32,295 nt of DNA from Hansfordia pulvinata (lineage: Eukaryota > Ascomycota > Sordariomycetes > Xylariales). Below the pieces are notes generated by a model. That model saw only the letters and a program-made list of their open reading frames with translations. It did no database searches and had not been told where the DNA came from. Positions 19,448 to 31,376 of this stretch are shown in pieces; position 1 is the first letter of the stretch, and every line of letters begins with the position of its first letter. The stretch lies in NCBI GenBank assembly GCA_006538405.1, contig BJKQ01000048.1:1-32295 (forward strand). Direction: 5' to 3'. Both the position numbers and the translations under genes were made by a program.

Positions 19448-21106
19448 ATGGCGCCTCAAATTGCTTCCGCGACTAACGAAGTCTCGATGGTCAAATTTCG
19501 GCAACACATGAAGCTGCTCCACAGCCCCTTGGAGAGTGAAGACATGCGCCGTGATGATATCCTATCCAACTGTGTTATCATATCCCCGGCCCTAATCGAC
19601 TCCAGAATCGACTCCAGTGGAAAAGGCCAGATGGCAAAACAGTATGGCCTCTCGGCCAAACTTTTGGATGGGGACGGAATTTGTGAAGATGATAGTCTCG
19701 TCACAAAGATACAGGACCCTCGAATCTTCTTCAACACGATGGCACCATCCAGCACGTTCATCTGCGGCGCCCAAGGTTCAGGGAAAAGCCACACGCTCGT
19801 GCCTCCTAGAAAACTGCCTAGTTGCTTCTAGCGCTGCAAAGCTACAGAGGCCCCTCAGTGCCCTCGTTATGCACTACGATACATTCATTTCGGATGATGG
19901 TGGCTCGCCTTGTGAAGCGGCGTTCTTGTCGTCTATACCTTCGGTCAAGGTTCGAGTGATCTGTGCTCCATCAAATGCTGCTACCATCGAGGTATTGTTT
20001 ACTGTTATCGGCTCTTCGATATGTTGTCAAAGCTGACAGCACTAGAGTACATACAAGCGCTTAGGCGTGGATGTCCAACCCCTTCAGATCAGAAGCGAAG
20101 ATCTGAATAGCAAGAGAATGTTGGACCTCATGGCCTTCAACAACGAAAAAAACACAGCACCTCTTTACGTTCAGGTGATTCACCGAATTGTACGCGACAT
20201 GAGGGTAGAGCAGCAGATAACCAACAGCCGCTTCGATTACGATGTGTTCAAGCAGCGCCTTCTATCCTCTGGCTTGTCTACAGCACAAACAGCTCCTTTG
20301 CAGCAAAGACTAGCCCTTCTTGAAAGCTTCATGGCCCCCGTCCTGCCATCTGCTAGCAAAAAGGCCAAACATAAACGGCAAGCAGGAACCGATTGGTACA
20401 ACGAAGTGAGTCACGTTTCAACAGACTCTGATCGCATTGCTTATGAGATACAGCCCGGCATGTTGACGATAGTGGACCTCTCCTGCCCATGTGTCACCCC
20501 CGAAACTGCCTGCCTACTATTCAACATATGTCTGAGTTTGTTCCTCGAGCAGGAAATCACATGCGGCCGGGTTGTCGCGCTTGATGAAGCTCACAAGGTA
20601 GGATTCCATAAATCAAAGTAGGTGGCACTCAGAAATATTGATCATAACAGTACATGTCGACATCTCCAGAGTCAACAGTATTAACGAACACACTCCTGTC
20701 GACTGTGCGCCTGCAGCGCCATTTGGGAGCCCGCGTGGTCATTTCCACTCAAGAGCCATCAATCTCTCCCGCCTTGCTTGATCTTTGCTCAATGACAATT
20801 GTTCATAGATTCACATCTCCCGCCTGGATGCAGGTTTTGCATAAGCATTTGGCAGCATGGTCCTCTGATCCCAGTTCTTCAGAGAACGGGGGCAGTAATT
20901 ACATGAAAAGCAAAGAATGGCATTTGCAGCTTCTCAGAAAGATTGTTTCGTTGAGAACGGGGGAAGCATTGATTTTCTCTCCATTTGCGATAGGAAATCT
21001 AGCAAGAAATGCTCATATGGGGAACTCAATCCAGTCCGCTTACATGCGGGTTAGAATTCGGGCGCGTCTTTCATCAGATGGTGGGAGAAGCGTACTGGTC
21101 GAGTAG
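19448..21106 (+). pseudogene. P-loop ATPase of a widespread ascomycete family (HerA/VirB4-like motifs), frameshifted
   Basis: Starting at ATG 19448, about 105 residues precede a Walker A motif FICGAQGSGKSHTL (19766-19789). Straight after it, near 19796, two bases are missing and the frame shifts; the shifted frame continues with SCLLENCLVASSAAKL. Introns 19992-20045 (GTATTG...TAG) and 20598-20650 (GTAGGA...CAG) splice in phase. Later landmarks are LTIVDLSCPCVTPETACLLF, Walker B with acidic pair VVALDEAHK, a polar sensor VVISTQEPSISPALLDLCS and a clean stop at 21104-21106, giving about 500 residues. The family is common in ascomycetes as uncharacterised P-loop proteins; the Walker B DE and STQ sensor recall HerA/VirB4 ATPases, suggesting a motor or DNA/RNA-handling role, but that is inference. 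The frameshift may be loss of one TC unit in CTCTC. Confidence 0.75.
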
Positions 21107-21753
21107 AGATCTTCGAATTGAAAGCAAACTTCAAATAACTTCTTTCTGTTTCAACCATATGTCCTGATACTGGTGACACATCTTTTTATTCCCACTTGTT
21201 AAGGTACTTGAGGAAATAATCCTCACAAAATTTATCGCGTGTACTGCCCCCTGCTGATTGCAGTTGTATCTCGAAGTTCACCTTAGTATGCTGAATGATA
21301 TGACTACCTGCATACCATCCCGATTGTGCCCTCGGAACGCTTGCAGCCACCTCCCGTATCATTGGACGAAGCCGACCCATTTTTACAACACCCGGATCAA
21401 ATTGAGCAGCATGTCTATCGCTATCAGTCTACATGGAGACCAGAAAACTATGGCGTAGTGAGTGGGTGAATTCCAACACTGCGAGAGCTCTTGATTTCCC
21501 TTTTCCTCTTTCTTCCTTTTGTGCAGACTTCACGGACAAAAAACATAAGACAGCAACAAGAGGAAACAAAACAATAGGCGTCGTTTTTTTTTATATCGTG
21601 GAGCCCGCGATTCGTTGAGGCCTTGGTGAATGCAGCTGCAACTTAACATTGATGCAAACCCCAGCCGACCAGTTCACTTGATGGCTTCTTCCCTCGAACT
21701 CAAATCTTGGGCACTATCATAGGAGCCAAATTAAAAAAATGTGTTAACTGCAG
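21107..21753. other. intergenic, nothing recognised
   Basis: No domain or repeat. A short minus-strand frame (21380-21186) ends with a coding-like run (DKFCEDYFLKYLNKWE) that I cannot assign. Confidence 0.4.
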
Positions 21754-21902
21754 AAAGGAAGCCGCTTATAGATCTAATTTTGGAATACTGCGATCAGTAT
21801 GGGCTGGAAAGTTTTAATGAGTCGCCCTACCATAACATGGCCCACTTTGAAGAGTTTCTCTCCCAAGGAACATTTGATTTTGTGTACGAACTGCTGTGGT
21901 AG
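21754..21902 (+). other. start-less coding-like fragment, unknown
   Basis: Following a CTGCAG acceptor-like site at 21753, a frame without an ATG gives KPLIDLILEYCDQYGLESFN and continues acidic and helical to a TAG at 21900-21902. It looks like an internal exon or relic; no family recognised. It could belong to the membrane-protein remnant that follows. Confidence 0.3.
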
Positions 21903-21971
21903 CCGTTCAACAAAAGTCAAAATTTTGCCCTCAATATCCCTGGTCACCAATGCGTCTCTCCTTCTGATTGA

Positions 21972-22393
21972 CTCACCCTGACAAACATACTCTCGGTTCA
22001 TCCCGTGCTCCGCGACATTCCCCCAAACAAATTCGACGTGACGAACGACGATAACCCTGCCGTCGTGTGGCAGACCCTCCTTGCAGCATATATAAGTAAT
22101 ATTTATTACACCATGATGCCGGTGTTCACAAAAGCGAGACGGCAGAGATGGTTTCCATGCCGCAGAGGAAGCAACTTGTACGTTCCAGGGGCTACCTCGT
22201 CGCTATGAGCATCATCGTCGTCCACATCTTCACCCAACTTTTCATCCTTCATTTATTCCACTTGTTCGCCATAACCTGCCGTTACTCTGTCGTCCATAAT
22301 TCGTGGCAAGCTGTCGCCCGGGTTATGGCTGCTGAAATGCAACGACTCTTTCGAGATGCCGACCTGGCAAAAGACGACCTAGTTGAGTCATGA
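21972..22393 (+). pseudogene. C-terminal end of a fungal multi-pass membrane protein, frameshifted
   Basis: The first frame (from about 21972) reads DIPPNKFDVTNDDNPAVVWQ then YYTMMPVFTKA. One base is missing near 22137, and the next frame continues ETAEMVSMPQRK, a strongly hydrophobic segment of about 27 residues (YLVAMSIIVVHIFTQLFILH and on) and CRYSVVHNSWQAVARV, ending in a stop at 22391-22393. The order YY..MP, one last transmembrane helix, and RYS..(G/H)N.WQA.A is the usual C-terminus of a large family of uncharacterised ascomycete membrane proteins. The N-terminal half is absent. Confidence 0.55.
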
Positions 22394-22862
22394 ATACGGA
22401 GGGGGGCTTTTATCTCTTCCACCCCTTCCGGGCCAATCAGGAATCAGACCGATACGGAGGAGCCGATAGTCAGACTGGGTCTCACTCTGGATGGTTGGAT
22501 TTATATTGGTTGCGTGTAGTGTAGCAATGATAGATAAGCAGACATACAGGTGCCTTCGGGTTTGTGGCATTTCCAGCTCAATTCCAGGGTTAAAGCTACG
22601 GTCACTTAACCATTCATTGTTACTTGACCCATGGTGTTGAGAGTGGCATGGGAAAGATCCTTGGGCCGGCGCCGCTAGCCCAGAGACACGCGAGAATCGG
22701 CAGTTATCACGTGGTCTCTCTGAAAAAGAAGTGTACGATCAACTAATCACTATGTCCACGCAATCATTAATTGGCTCCGACGAACAGTATCAATCCTTCA
22801 AACAATATGATCCTTTCCTGCATCTTTCATACTGCTATCGAGTCTCGCATATTCTCAAAAAC
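22394..22862. other. intergenic, nothing recognised
   Basis: No gene, repeat or RNA signal seen. Confidence 0.4.
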
Positions 22863-24830
22863 TCAGTCACTGCTCTTATTTTGTCTCTCAGGAAACAGCA
22901 TGTGCCCAGTGTAGTTGCCGTTCTCGTCGTAATAGATGTGAGCAGCCTGAGATTTGTTCTGAGCGTCCTGGGCCTCGCGTTTTAAGTCCAACACCAACAT
23001 CGCCAACATCGCCAATGTGGGTTTAGAAGCACTTCTAGCAAGACCATCTACCTGACCGAATCTTTGTCTCGTTACCAGCCCCCAATCGCAACGTGTATCT
23101 GCACGTTCAAGAGAACAGCCATTACCTGTTTTCCCGATCCAGAAAAAGTCAAGAACAGGCTGAAAGCTATATTTTGCAATCTTGAAGGGCGTATTTTCTT
23201 TCGAGACGGAAATAGTAATTCGGTTAAAAAGAGCGTCGTTTACTGAACTAAACCCCGCTTCGTACGTACGCACATGCAAGTCGTATTACTATCCGGCCGA
23301 GCTTACCATTTGTTCCGCGATTTGTGGGACCCGCGCAGTACACAAGATTTCGATCTCTAGCCCACGAACTCTTGTTGGCCCGTTCCAGGACTAGCAATGT
23401 CACATTATTACTTGTGTGTTGGCGCTAGCATAGATATGCAGCATCTCATACTCCACTGTCCTTATCCATGTCAATCGCCCAGCCAGTAAGCAGTGGCGTC
23501 ATGTCCTACAGTACAGGGATTATTTTTCCTCGTAGCGCTATCTGGTGAGCTAAGTTGTTCTAGTCTTCTCGGAAATAATGTACCATCAAGAGAACTATGA
23601 TCTCACCCTGGACAGGAGCATACGGTGACGTGCCACAGCCAACTGATCATATCTGAGTGGTGCCTGCAGTCGTTGTTGTCATGTGCAATTACATCTTGGC
23701 CCCCGTCAAGTCGAGTGATGCAGCATTGTAAATCCGTTACGTTTGGCACTGCCACTATTTACCATGTCACTTGGCATCCACACGCCCACTCTCCACACTC
23801 TTCACAGGACGGTTACGTGAGTTCCAGTACAGACAAAATAGCGAGAATACAAGGTAGCAAACTTTCAAATTCGCGGCTCAAATCATGTCTTCGACTTGAC
23901 TTCTTATCCACCTCTGACGAAATGGTATAGTTGACTTGTAAGGATACATATAGAGGATTGAGGCTATCGGAGCTGTCCCAGAACATTGTCTCTACGTCGT
24001 CACGCTTGTATTGTACATATTCGTAGGGTTTGTCATCTGTCAAACCCTCAATAAATATCCCCTTATTCTTTGCCGGAATTTATCATCGGCGAAAATCTTG
24101 CTCACAAGGAGAGTCCCCGATCCGGATCGAATGTCTTACAGTTGGAGCTGGACCCGCGGTGCAGGAAGCTCCAGTATGCTCGACAAGCCCGCATATAATC
24201 TACAAATATCCCAGCGTTTTGAGCAATGTCTGCGATTAAACCATGTAGTAAACTGACAGCTATCTTGATAGCTGACCATCCAGGGACTAAGCTCCGAACG
24301 GCGTGTCACCCACGGCGTTTTGCGTCAGAAAGTCGTCATTTCAAGGGCGGGCTTGAAGCGAAGAGATGCTTCGCAATCGACGAGGGAAACGTATTTTTTG
24401 GACCTACATGTGAGCACAAAGTCTATTGCGTTTGGATCCTGGTGGTCGGTTGTGATAAGTTCGCCATGCATTGTGATATCTTCCCCTGATGACCTGGACA
24501 ACGGACGGCTTTTTGTGCCCGAGGTGGTCGAATATCTGATAAACAGCGCCCAGTGCCTTCAAATATAGTTGGCGAGGGCTTGCATTGATTTGAAGCCAGC
24601 GACCCATTGTTGCAACAACAGGGTTCATAATTTGATTTCATCAAGCGTGGACTCTTTCGAGACGCTGGTACATAACACACGAGGTATGACCTGCTTTGGA
24701 CGTGAGTTGTACCAGGTTCCACAAATCGTCTGGGCATGCTCCACCTGCCCCACTGGTAGTGACCAAACCTGAAAACGGACACGCTGCAAGGTCCACCAGG
24801 TTCGGAAAACCGATTCCAGGCGCAACAAAA
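22863..24830 (-). pseudogene. unrecognised, heavily decayed gene
   Basis: Several minus-strand pieces look coding but lie in different frames: about 24750-24630 (PRVLCTSVSKESTLDEIK), 24628-24480 (RQLYLKALGAVYQIFDHLGH), 24480-24330 (ITMHGELITTDHQDPNAIDF, then FVLTCRSKKYVSLVDCEASL), about 24120-24050 (KIFADDKFRQRIRGYLL), 24043-23813 (YEYVQYKRDDVETMFWDSSD) and 23279-22863 (DLKREAQDAQNKSQAAHIYY). They follow each other in order on one strand, so I read them as one gene broken by repeated frameshifts, or two. The stretch AIDFVL...YVSLVDCEA recalls the core of PD-(D/E)xK nucleases, but no complete motif is present. Function unknown. Confidence 0.4.
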
Positions 24831-24997
24831 ACCACGTTCGTCGATTGGTGCTTCATCTGCGTTCTCCACGCAGATATAACTATCGCACCCGGAGAGCCGA
24901 AGAGAAAAAATAACAGAAGCTCGCCATAAAGCGAACACTTTATTGAAAAGCAAAGGTGTTGTTTCTCTGAGTCGCTTCATGTCATTTCAACTGAACG

Positions 24998-27036
24998 ATG
25001 TTGCGCTCACGTCGCAAGAACGACGAGACTGTCTTTGATAAAGACCAGTTCGAATTTTTGGAGAAGCTGAGAAAGGCAAAGAGTGCCTATGACATACGCG
25101 AGGAAGAATACGAGATTGTCTTGTCCAAGAAGAAGAATGCCGATGGAAATCTCACCAAAGAGGCTTGCAATGACATTCTGGATTGGATCCGAGGCCATTC
25201 CAGAAAAGGCAAGATGTCCAGGTCTCCACCCTACCTAAAAGGCGCTAACGACGCGACAGAAAAGGAAGGTCAACGTGCTTAAACGGGCCTTTCCGCGACG
25301 AAACGCAGTCGTTTGGAACGCGATCAGTCAGAGGAAGAGATTCGACAAAGGCCAGCTGTCAGCCGCCCGATAAAACAGCTGCGCTCAGAGATTTCCACTG
25401 AAAAAGGGAGCACCAAGCATCTGACACTGGGGTCGAAATCAGAGAAGGACCTTCTTTGGGTCGCCCGAACAAGAAATTCCGCCCGGAACCTCCTGCGTCG
25501 AAGCGAGGGCGTCAAGATTCAGATCTTGAAGTGAAGATCAGAGAAGCACCTTCAACCAACCGCCCGAGCAAGAAATTCCGCCCTGAGCTAGCAAAGGAAC
25601 TTGATCAGCACACCGAGGCTTCACACCCACAGGCGGTTACTGCGGCTACTCAGGAAGGGGAAAAGCTCACGAAGCCCTTTTCCAAGTTTGCCGGCGAGAA
25701 AGGTATTTTCAGCTCTTTCGGTAACTCAGATACTCGCGGTGAGCGTGCCAGGTCTCCAAGGGTCGCTCTTCAGCAACAGCCAGTTCAAGATGGCCCTCCT
25801 GTAAGAGACGGCCAAGACAGGTCACCGGTTGACCGGAGTACGAAAGGGCATTTGCTACAAAGTCGCCAAAGATTTCAATCCCACGTTGAAAGCGGCGCGG
25901 AATCGGAAGAAACGCAGCAAAAAGTCCAGGCCCGACGCTCCCCAGGTCTCTTACCTCGACAACAGACAATTCCAAATGGGCCGTCCCAGGACGAAAGAGG
26001 CATGAGGACAGGAGCCGTTCAATCTTTAGTTTCTATGACTAAGTCGGGACACTCGCAACCAAGCTTACTTGATGACCACAAGCTTGAAAAAATCTTGAAA
26101 TCGTTCCCGCCTAGGCTTCCCACGGGAGAGGAACTGCAGAACACCGTTTCCAGCCAAGCCGTTGAGAAATGCATTACTTGGATATTGTCTCCGGGACAAA
26201 AGTCGATGCACTCATTATTGGGCTCACGCCACGCGGCCAGCTTCTGGTTGCATTCCAGGGCAGAAACCCAGGCTTTCCTGGGTATCAAGCAGGTGCACTA
26301 GTTCCTGCGTCTGAATGTCGACAGGAAAAGACGGCTTGGATCGCAAATCGCGGCTCATCACCTTTGGAGTATCGGACTGCTGATAGCTTCAGTGGAAAAA
26401 AGTTTTCTGACTTCGACTTACTCCTTGTTGCCAGCGCCCCAGATCGAGGCAACGTGAGCAAGGAACGGGTGATTTATCCCGTCACTGTCATTTTGGGGAA
26501 ATTCCGGGATGAGGATTTCGTCACCATCACTCTGAGATCTACGTTCAACTGGGTTTATGGCCAGAGGAAAACAGAAATTACGTATGCAAGGCACCGAGCC
26601 CGAGATGGCACCCCACAGCCTCATGCGGCTATCTCGAAGGGCTTGATCCCGGACTCAACCGGCATGTTGCCGCTCGAAGCGTCAGAGCTGGTACGGTCTA
26701 TAGAAGACACCACAAAGTCAAACCAACAACCTATCAATCGATAACACCAAGTGCGGGGCGAGGGTTCGCACGAACAGTGTCAAGATCTCCCGATTCGGAC
26801 CAAGAAATGTCGGACGTAGAGTCAGACTCCAGCGTCCACCAGCAGTCCAAGGGAGGCTGGACCCCCCGTTCTGGAACTACAGCTGGCACTTCCCATCACA
26901 GACGCCTGATCGCACCCTTACCGCGACAGACTCCAAACATCCGATGATGGGTGGTTCCAGATCTTCTCCCAAGAGGCCAGGCAGGAGAGTTCGCTACGAC
27001 TTGGAAGCTCCTGCTTCGGATTCGGGGGGCGATTAG
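24998..27036 (+). pseudogene. basic, repeat-containing protein of unknown function, frameshifted
   Basis: ATG 24998 opens a charged, helical N-terminus (DKDQFEFLEKLRKAKSAYDI) that stops at 25280-25282. Coding character resumes in other frames with three imperfect copies of a motif of about 20 residues, consensus EIRxxPSxxRPxKKFRPE, near 25330-25395, 25425-25495 and 25525-25592. A long polar, low-complexity region follows to about 26160. A shift near 26168 leads to a compact, globular-looking domain (MHYLDIVSGTKVDALIIGLT ... FNWVYGQRKTEITYARH) to 26744. A Ser/Arg-rich tail in two further frames ends at 27034-27036 (RPGRRVRYDLEAPASDSGGD). The basic KKFR-type motifs suggest a nuclear protein. 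I do not recognise the family. At least four frame changes are needed. Confidence 0.5.
25433..25592 (+). repeat. two direct copies of a coding repeat, with a weaker third copy upstream
   Basis: Copies at about 25433-25494 and 25531-25592 share the string AAGAAATTCCGCCC and code for IREGPSLGRPNKKFRPE and IREAPSTNRPSKKFRPE. A diverged third copy (EEIRQRPAVSRPIKQLRSE) lies at about 25333-25390, so the spacing is about 98 bp. Confidence 0.7.
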
Positions 27037-27757
27037 TACACAGAAGCGGTAAGTTTCACGTTCTAAGTCAAATTGGTGTTCGCGCCTGTTCCCAAGCACC
27101 TACTAATTCACGAACAGTGTCTGATTTACCATTATCGTCTGTCTTTCTGTTTTTACCCGCGTCTGTTTCCGTTCGTCACTGCTGTATTTGACTGGTACTC
27201 TCATGTAGCTGGTTTCTCACTGTTTGTGTATGTGGGTTTGTGCATTCTTCTCATATTCGCCTGTCGCTACCACACTTCGACGTTTTCGGTCCAGTTTAGT
27301 TTATACACTGTCGCTACCACTAAATTCAATTCGTCCTTGCTGAACGTAATACATTCACATCGTGGCCTGCATGATAGCGGCCTGATCCGCGCTAACATCT
27401 GATATTTAAATATTTGATTTGTCTGACAATGGCAAGTTGTTGCATGAAAGTCGAGGTTCGGCACGATCACAGCTTCTCACGCGAACACACAGCCAATGGG
27501 GGGGTGTGGAGATTTCTGGGTCATATGATTGGAGGGCTGCTACTATGAGCCCAGTTTAATCTAAAATCGCCAGCGAAAACAAGTGGTGCCAGCTGCGAGC
27601 TACTGGCGGTGACGCGTTACTGTATCGGTACGGCCTTCCCACACAGAATTTGACCACCTACGCGGATGGAGCGCTGTAGAGCCAACGCGGCTGCCCTGAA
27701 GGCATCACAAGGCTCCCCCATCTCGTCGGCCACGTTCCTCGCCGTCTCCGGGACACC
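27037..27757. other. intergenic, nothing recognised
   Basis: Pyrimidine-rich sequence from about 27120 to 27300; no gene or repeat recognised. Confidence 0.4.
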
Positions 27758-29176
27758 ATGAGTGTCCAACAATGCAGCTTGTGCCTCCAGAAATTCAGCC
27801 AAAATTCCTTCCCTCGCCACCAGCGACAACCTCATGCCCGCTGCAACCGATGTCTGGTAGTTTTCTACGGGGCCAAAGCTCGACGCCACAATTGCGCCCA
27901 GCGAGATCCCGGGCGTCATGCACCCTCTGCAAGGCATCATTTGTCAGAAGCAATGCCCTGGAGAAGCATATCAAACTGGCTCATTGCCGGTCCGATGTGG
28001 GAAGGTGATCTTCAGAGCCAGGCAAAGTCACACATTCTGAACTGTCACATCTGCAGCCAGTGGTCCAAACGTCGTTCAGAAATATCTTCGGGGCGCAGAA
28101 GAAGCCATACAAACGGCGAAAAGCGATCTGGGCAGTCTGCTCGATGATGCTCAAGCCAGTCTCGCCTGCAGAAGGAGGGCCCTGCCTTCCTTGAGATCAT
28201 TCAAAATGTACTGTCGGACATCCTTTATCGGCAGCCGGCTACATGTCGAAAGACAACTTTGACGACGATGAATTTGTTGTTTGCTCAAACGAAGAAGCGA
28301 GAAGCATATTGGAGAAGTCAAGCCCAAAAGTACCACTCATGATTCCCGCAGAGCTGATGAAATATGTTCTGTCTTTCTATGGATTCCTTCGTCACATATC
28401 TATCGTCCTTCCCAACTCTTGACGTTCACGACTTCCAGCAAAGATATGACAGATCTACACCCTTGGCTACCCCCAAGTCCCTGCCATCACGAACGGCCAT
28501 TCGAAAACTGCAAGATCCGGCTCACGGTCCGATCAACATGTTGAATCTCGGTGGCTGCAAGCCCCATCCGACTCCATCTTGCCTGACTTCATTGCCTTCT
28601 TACTCTGTCATGGAAATCGCCAAGACGGAGAGTGGGAAGATGGATTCACCCGTCGCAATAGACTTGCTTGACTCGACGCGATTCCAATTATGTGCCAAAA
28701 AAGCGCGTTTTCGATGCCACACATTGATCGTCATGGCGTCATGACCACGGTGTTCACCGACTGCGGCGAGAAGCTGTGGCCAGTGTGGCATTCACGCATC
28801 CTTCGGACTGGGCATCATCGAGCACGATGCAGCTAGGAGCTCCTATAGGGATCTATCTGTATCCGGATGCCTTCTCATTCAGCCAAGCGCGACAATCCAT
28901 GCACCGTATTCCCTTACTAACGTGGTCATGAGTGGAACTATGCATTGGGACAGCAGGGAAATCCTGCGAGTTCTACAGCTGTCGAAGCTAGAGGCGTCAT
29001 TCCCATTCGTCACCAACGAAGATACCGCGATGGATTTCATTCCGAAAATAAGACATATTTTGAAACTTTGGGAGAAAGAGTGTTTGCCCTGGTCATGGGT
29101 CTCTACCGTTGATATCGGAGAATGCAGAAAGATTGTCAAGGTATGTACCTGCTCACTGCTGCTGGCTCGTCTCTAA
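27758..29176 (+). pseudogene. zinc-finger plus JmjC-domain protein (one gene or two), frameshifted
   Basis: ATG 27758 starts with three short zinc-binding modules: CSLCLQKF...RHQRQPH, CNRCLVVF...RRHNC and, after a frameshift near 27915, CTLCKASFVRSNALEKHIKL with AH. Helical acidic sequence follows (QKYLRGAEEAIQTAKSDLGS), then SKDNFDDDEFVVCSNEEARS and, one frame over, LDVHDFQQRYDRSTPLATPK. Another shift near 28710 leads to SMPHIDRHGVMTTVFTDCGE and KLWPVW, with the JmjC iron ligands His and Asp of HID at 28719-28727. Further on, ATIHAPYSLTNVVMSGTMHW provides the third ligand His (28898-28900). The last frame runs to a GTATGT donor near 29141. JmjC enzymes are Fe(II)/2-oxoglutarate oxygenases, many of them histone or protein demethylases or hydroxylases. 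All three metal ligands remain. Four or more frameshifts make it non-functional as read. Confidence 0.68.
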
Positions 29177-31376
29177 TCTAAATTAGTGGTTGAGAATTTC
29201 AGTTAGCCGGTTCTCTTTCTGTGCAGCGATAAGTTATCGTTGCCGCAGGCAAATGAACACGGTTCCTGGTGTTTTTCAATTTCTTTCCGATTTCAGCACG
29301 GTCTTGTCATTTTCTTCTGTCCTGGTGCTGAAAGTCATATCTACTGGTTCCATTTTCGTTGCAAGTTACACTGTTGCAGGATTTGGGAACACAGTTTTTG
29401 GTCAAGCGCCTTGGCCCCACTCCGTCAGCAGATCAGGAAACGGTTTTGAGTACTATCCTGTAGGAATTATAATCCATTGGTGGTATCGTAATGGACAGGC
29501 GTTCCCTCATGCTGACATGAGCATTATTTCGCTGAGCTCTTGCACTACCATTGCCATTGATTTGACTGCTGTCGCGATGGATATCACTTGCCAAGTACTT
29601 AAAAATCACAGAAGCCTGTTGTGGGCATGCGTGTCAGGCTTTGCGTGCTTGGCGCTATCGACCTATTACGAAGGAATCACTTCTCCTAACGGCCTCGTCG
29701 ATCATTGGAAACAGCTATGCATGCCAACAGCTTCAATCCTAGGCACCGATCCTGTGTGCTGTTGTATTCGCCATTGCTGAATACGCAGGAAACGCCCCCT
29801 GGCCCACCATTCAGGTCGACCTTGCATGGACGAAGCCCCTCCACCATTTTGTTTTACTTTGTTGCGATGATCAGAGCTACAGTGTGAGCACCTCCACCAA
29901 TGAGCCCCTGATGCTCTTAGCGCCAACACCAAGTCCGTGGGCGTTCAACGGGAACCCCATGCTGTGCAGTCGTCAATGTTGTCACCAATGGAAGGGTTCA
30001 ATTTGTGGGGATGACAGGGTTACCTCGGAAAGACGTGCTTTTGATGGGGCAGCGGCTCGCCGACCAGGTCGCGGAAGGGGCGGGCGCCAGGCTGCAGGAC
30101 TGAAACGGGGCAACAAGGAGTTCGACGATGAAGAGCTTGGTGATGCCAAAGGGGGGAAACGAGCGCGACATACCTAGCAGGGACAGGCGCATGGTGTTGG
30201 GACACATCGCGTAGCCCAAGAGTTGTCTTGTGCATGAGCATCGTCCAGCTGGCTAGGCAAAATGTTCACTTGGAGGAGTCCTTCGGATGCGGGCTGCATG
30301 CATGTTTGTCTGATTTAACAGGCTGGTACTGATGTATTTACCTAACCATTTTTTCCATTGGTCCATTTTTGACTCGATAAAAGTCGTGCAAGCATTTATG
30401 CAGCCGATGTTCTACAAACAAGATAAGGGATCATTGGTCATGACTAGGCATGAGCACCTGCCTCATTGATCTCTCAGAGCACGACTTGAAAGTTGGCTGG
30501 TGTGAGCGGCATGCTTCACGCTTATGCAGTGTAACTACCTTCGCATATGATGACCGAAATCAATAACCAACCGAAGTAGGTTTGCAGACACGTTGGCCAC
30601 AGTTAGGCTCACACTAGTCCAGATGCACGATACGATAGGATGATGCAATATGCTTGACTGCCATCTTTGCGATAGCTGCAAATGACCGCGGTCGAGTCCG
30701 ATTTCTTTTCACTGTGCAAACGAGCCAGATTAAGCATCAGTCTCCCCTCAATCCCAGTACTAACATCAAATATCTAGGATCACGCCTGCGCCTGCATCTG
30801 ACATCCAGACTCATCGAAATTAACTTCACTTTGACGGTCAATGTGGAGCTTTGGTTAGTGAGGCTGGGAGGGACGCTCAACCGCCGAAGTTCATGCAACT
30901 AAAAGTTAGAAATGGTGTGTCGCTCTCGCTGTCAGTGTCAGATTCAAAGGCACTGGGACCTCTTCATGTCGTCCACCTCGTGGGCGCCTCCCTGATGGCC
31001 TCTCCGCCCAACAGCGCTTTTTCTATGTGAAGATAACTGCTTCTCGTGTAATTATAAATCTCCTGTGACGAACCGTCGTTGGATATTTCGGGTGTCTGCC
31101 CAATCTCTCACAGAAACAAACGGGCTTTATTCTGCTTGCCACTAAACACGGCGGTACAGTCAATACTTGGTTTGACATGGGGGGGGCTGACGTGAGAAAG
31201 ATAAAGACGTTCCAAGTCATTCATAAATATACTTGCGCTGGCTTGTGGGCCATTTCTCCATAAGACGACAAATGCACTTGAACAGAAACCGAAAACAGTA
31301 AAACGTCAGGCTGAATTGGCTTAAAGTACGTTAGGCGGTTATCGGCATTCAGAGTCGCCCGCAAGTTAAAAAGAGA
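29177..31376. other. no gene assigned; hydrophobic open frame and GC-rich island inside
   Basis: A plus-strand frame at 29190-29780 (196 residues, several hydrophobic stretches) has no recognised motif. Positions 29990-30240 are GC-rich and open in frames on both strands, one plus reading being VQFVGMTGLPRKDVLLMGQR. Both could be relics. From 30240 to 31376 I see nothing. Confidence 0.35.

Noticed and set aside
22992..23016. Short tandem CAACATCGC repeats
   Set aside because: Fewer than three units and inside a coding-like stretch; not meaningful as a repeat locus.
29190..29780. 196-residue hydrophobic open frame as a membrane protein gene
   Set aside because: No recognisable topology signature, no family match by eye, and the frame overlaps the possible 3' part of the JmjC gene; kept only as a note.
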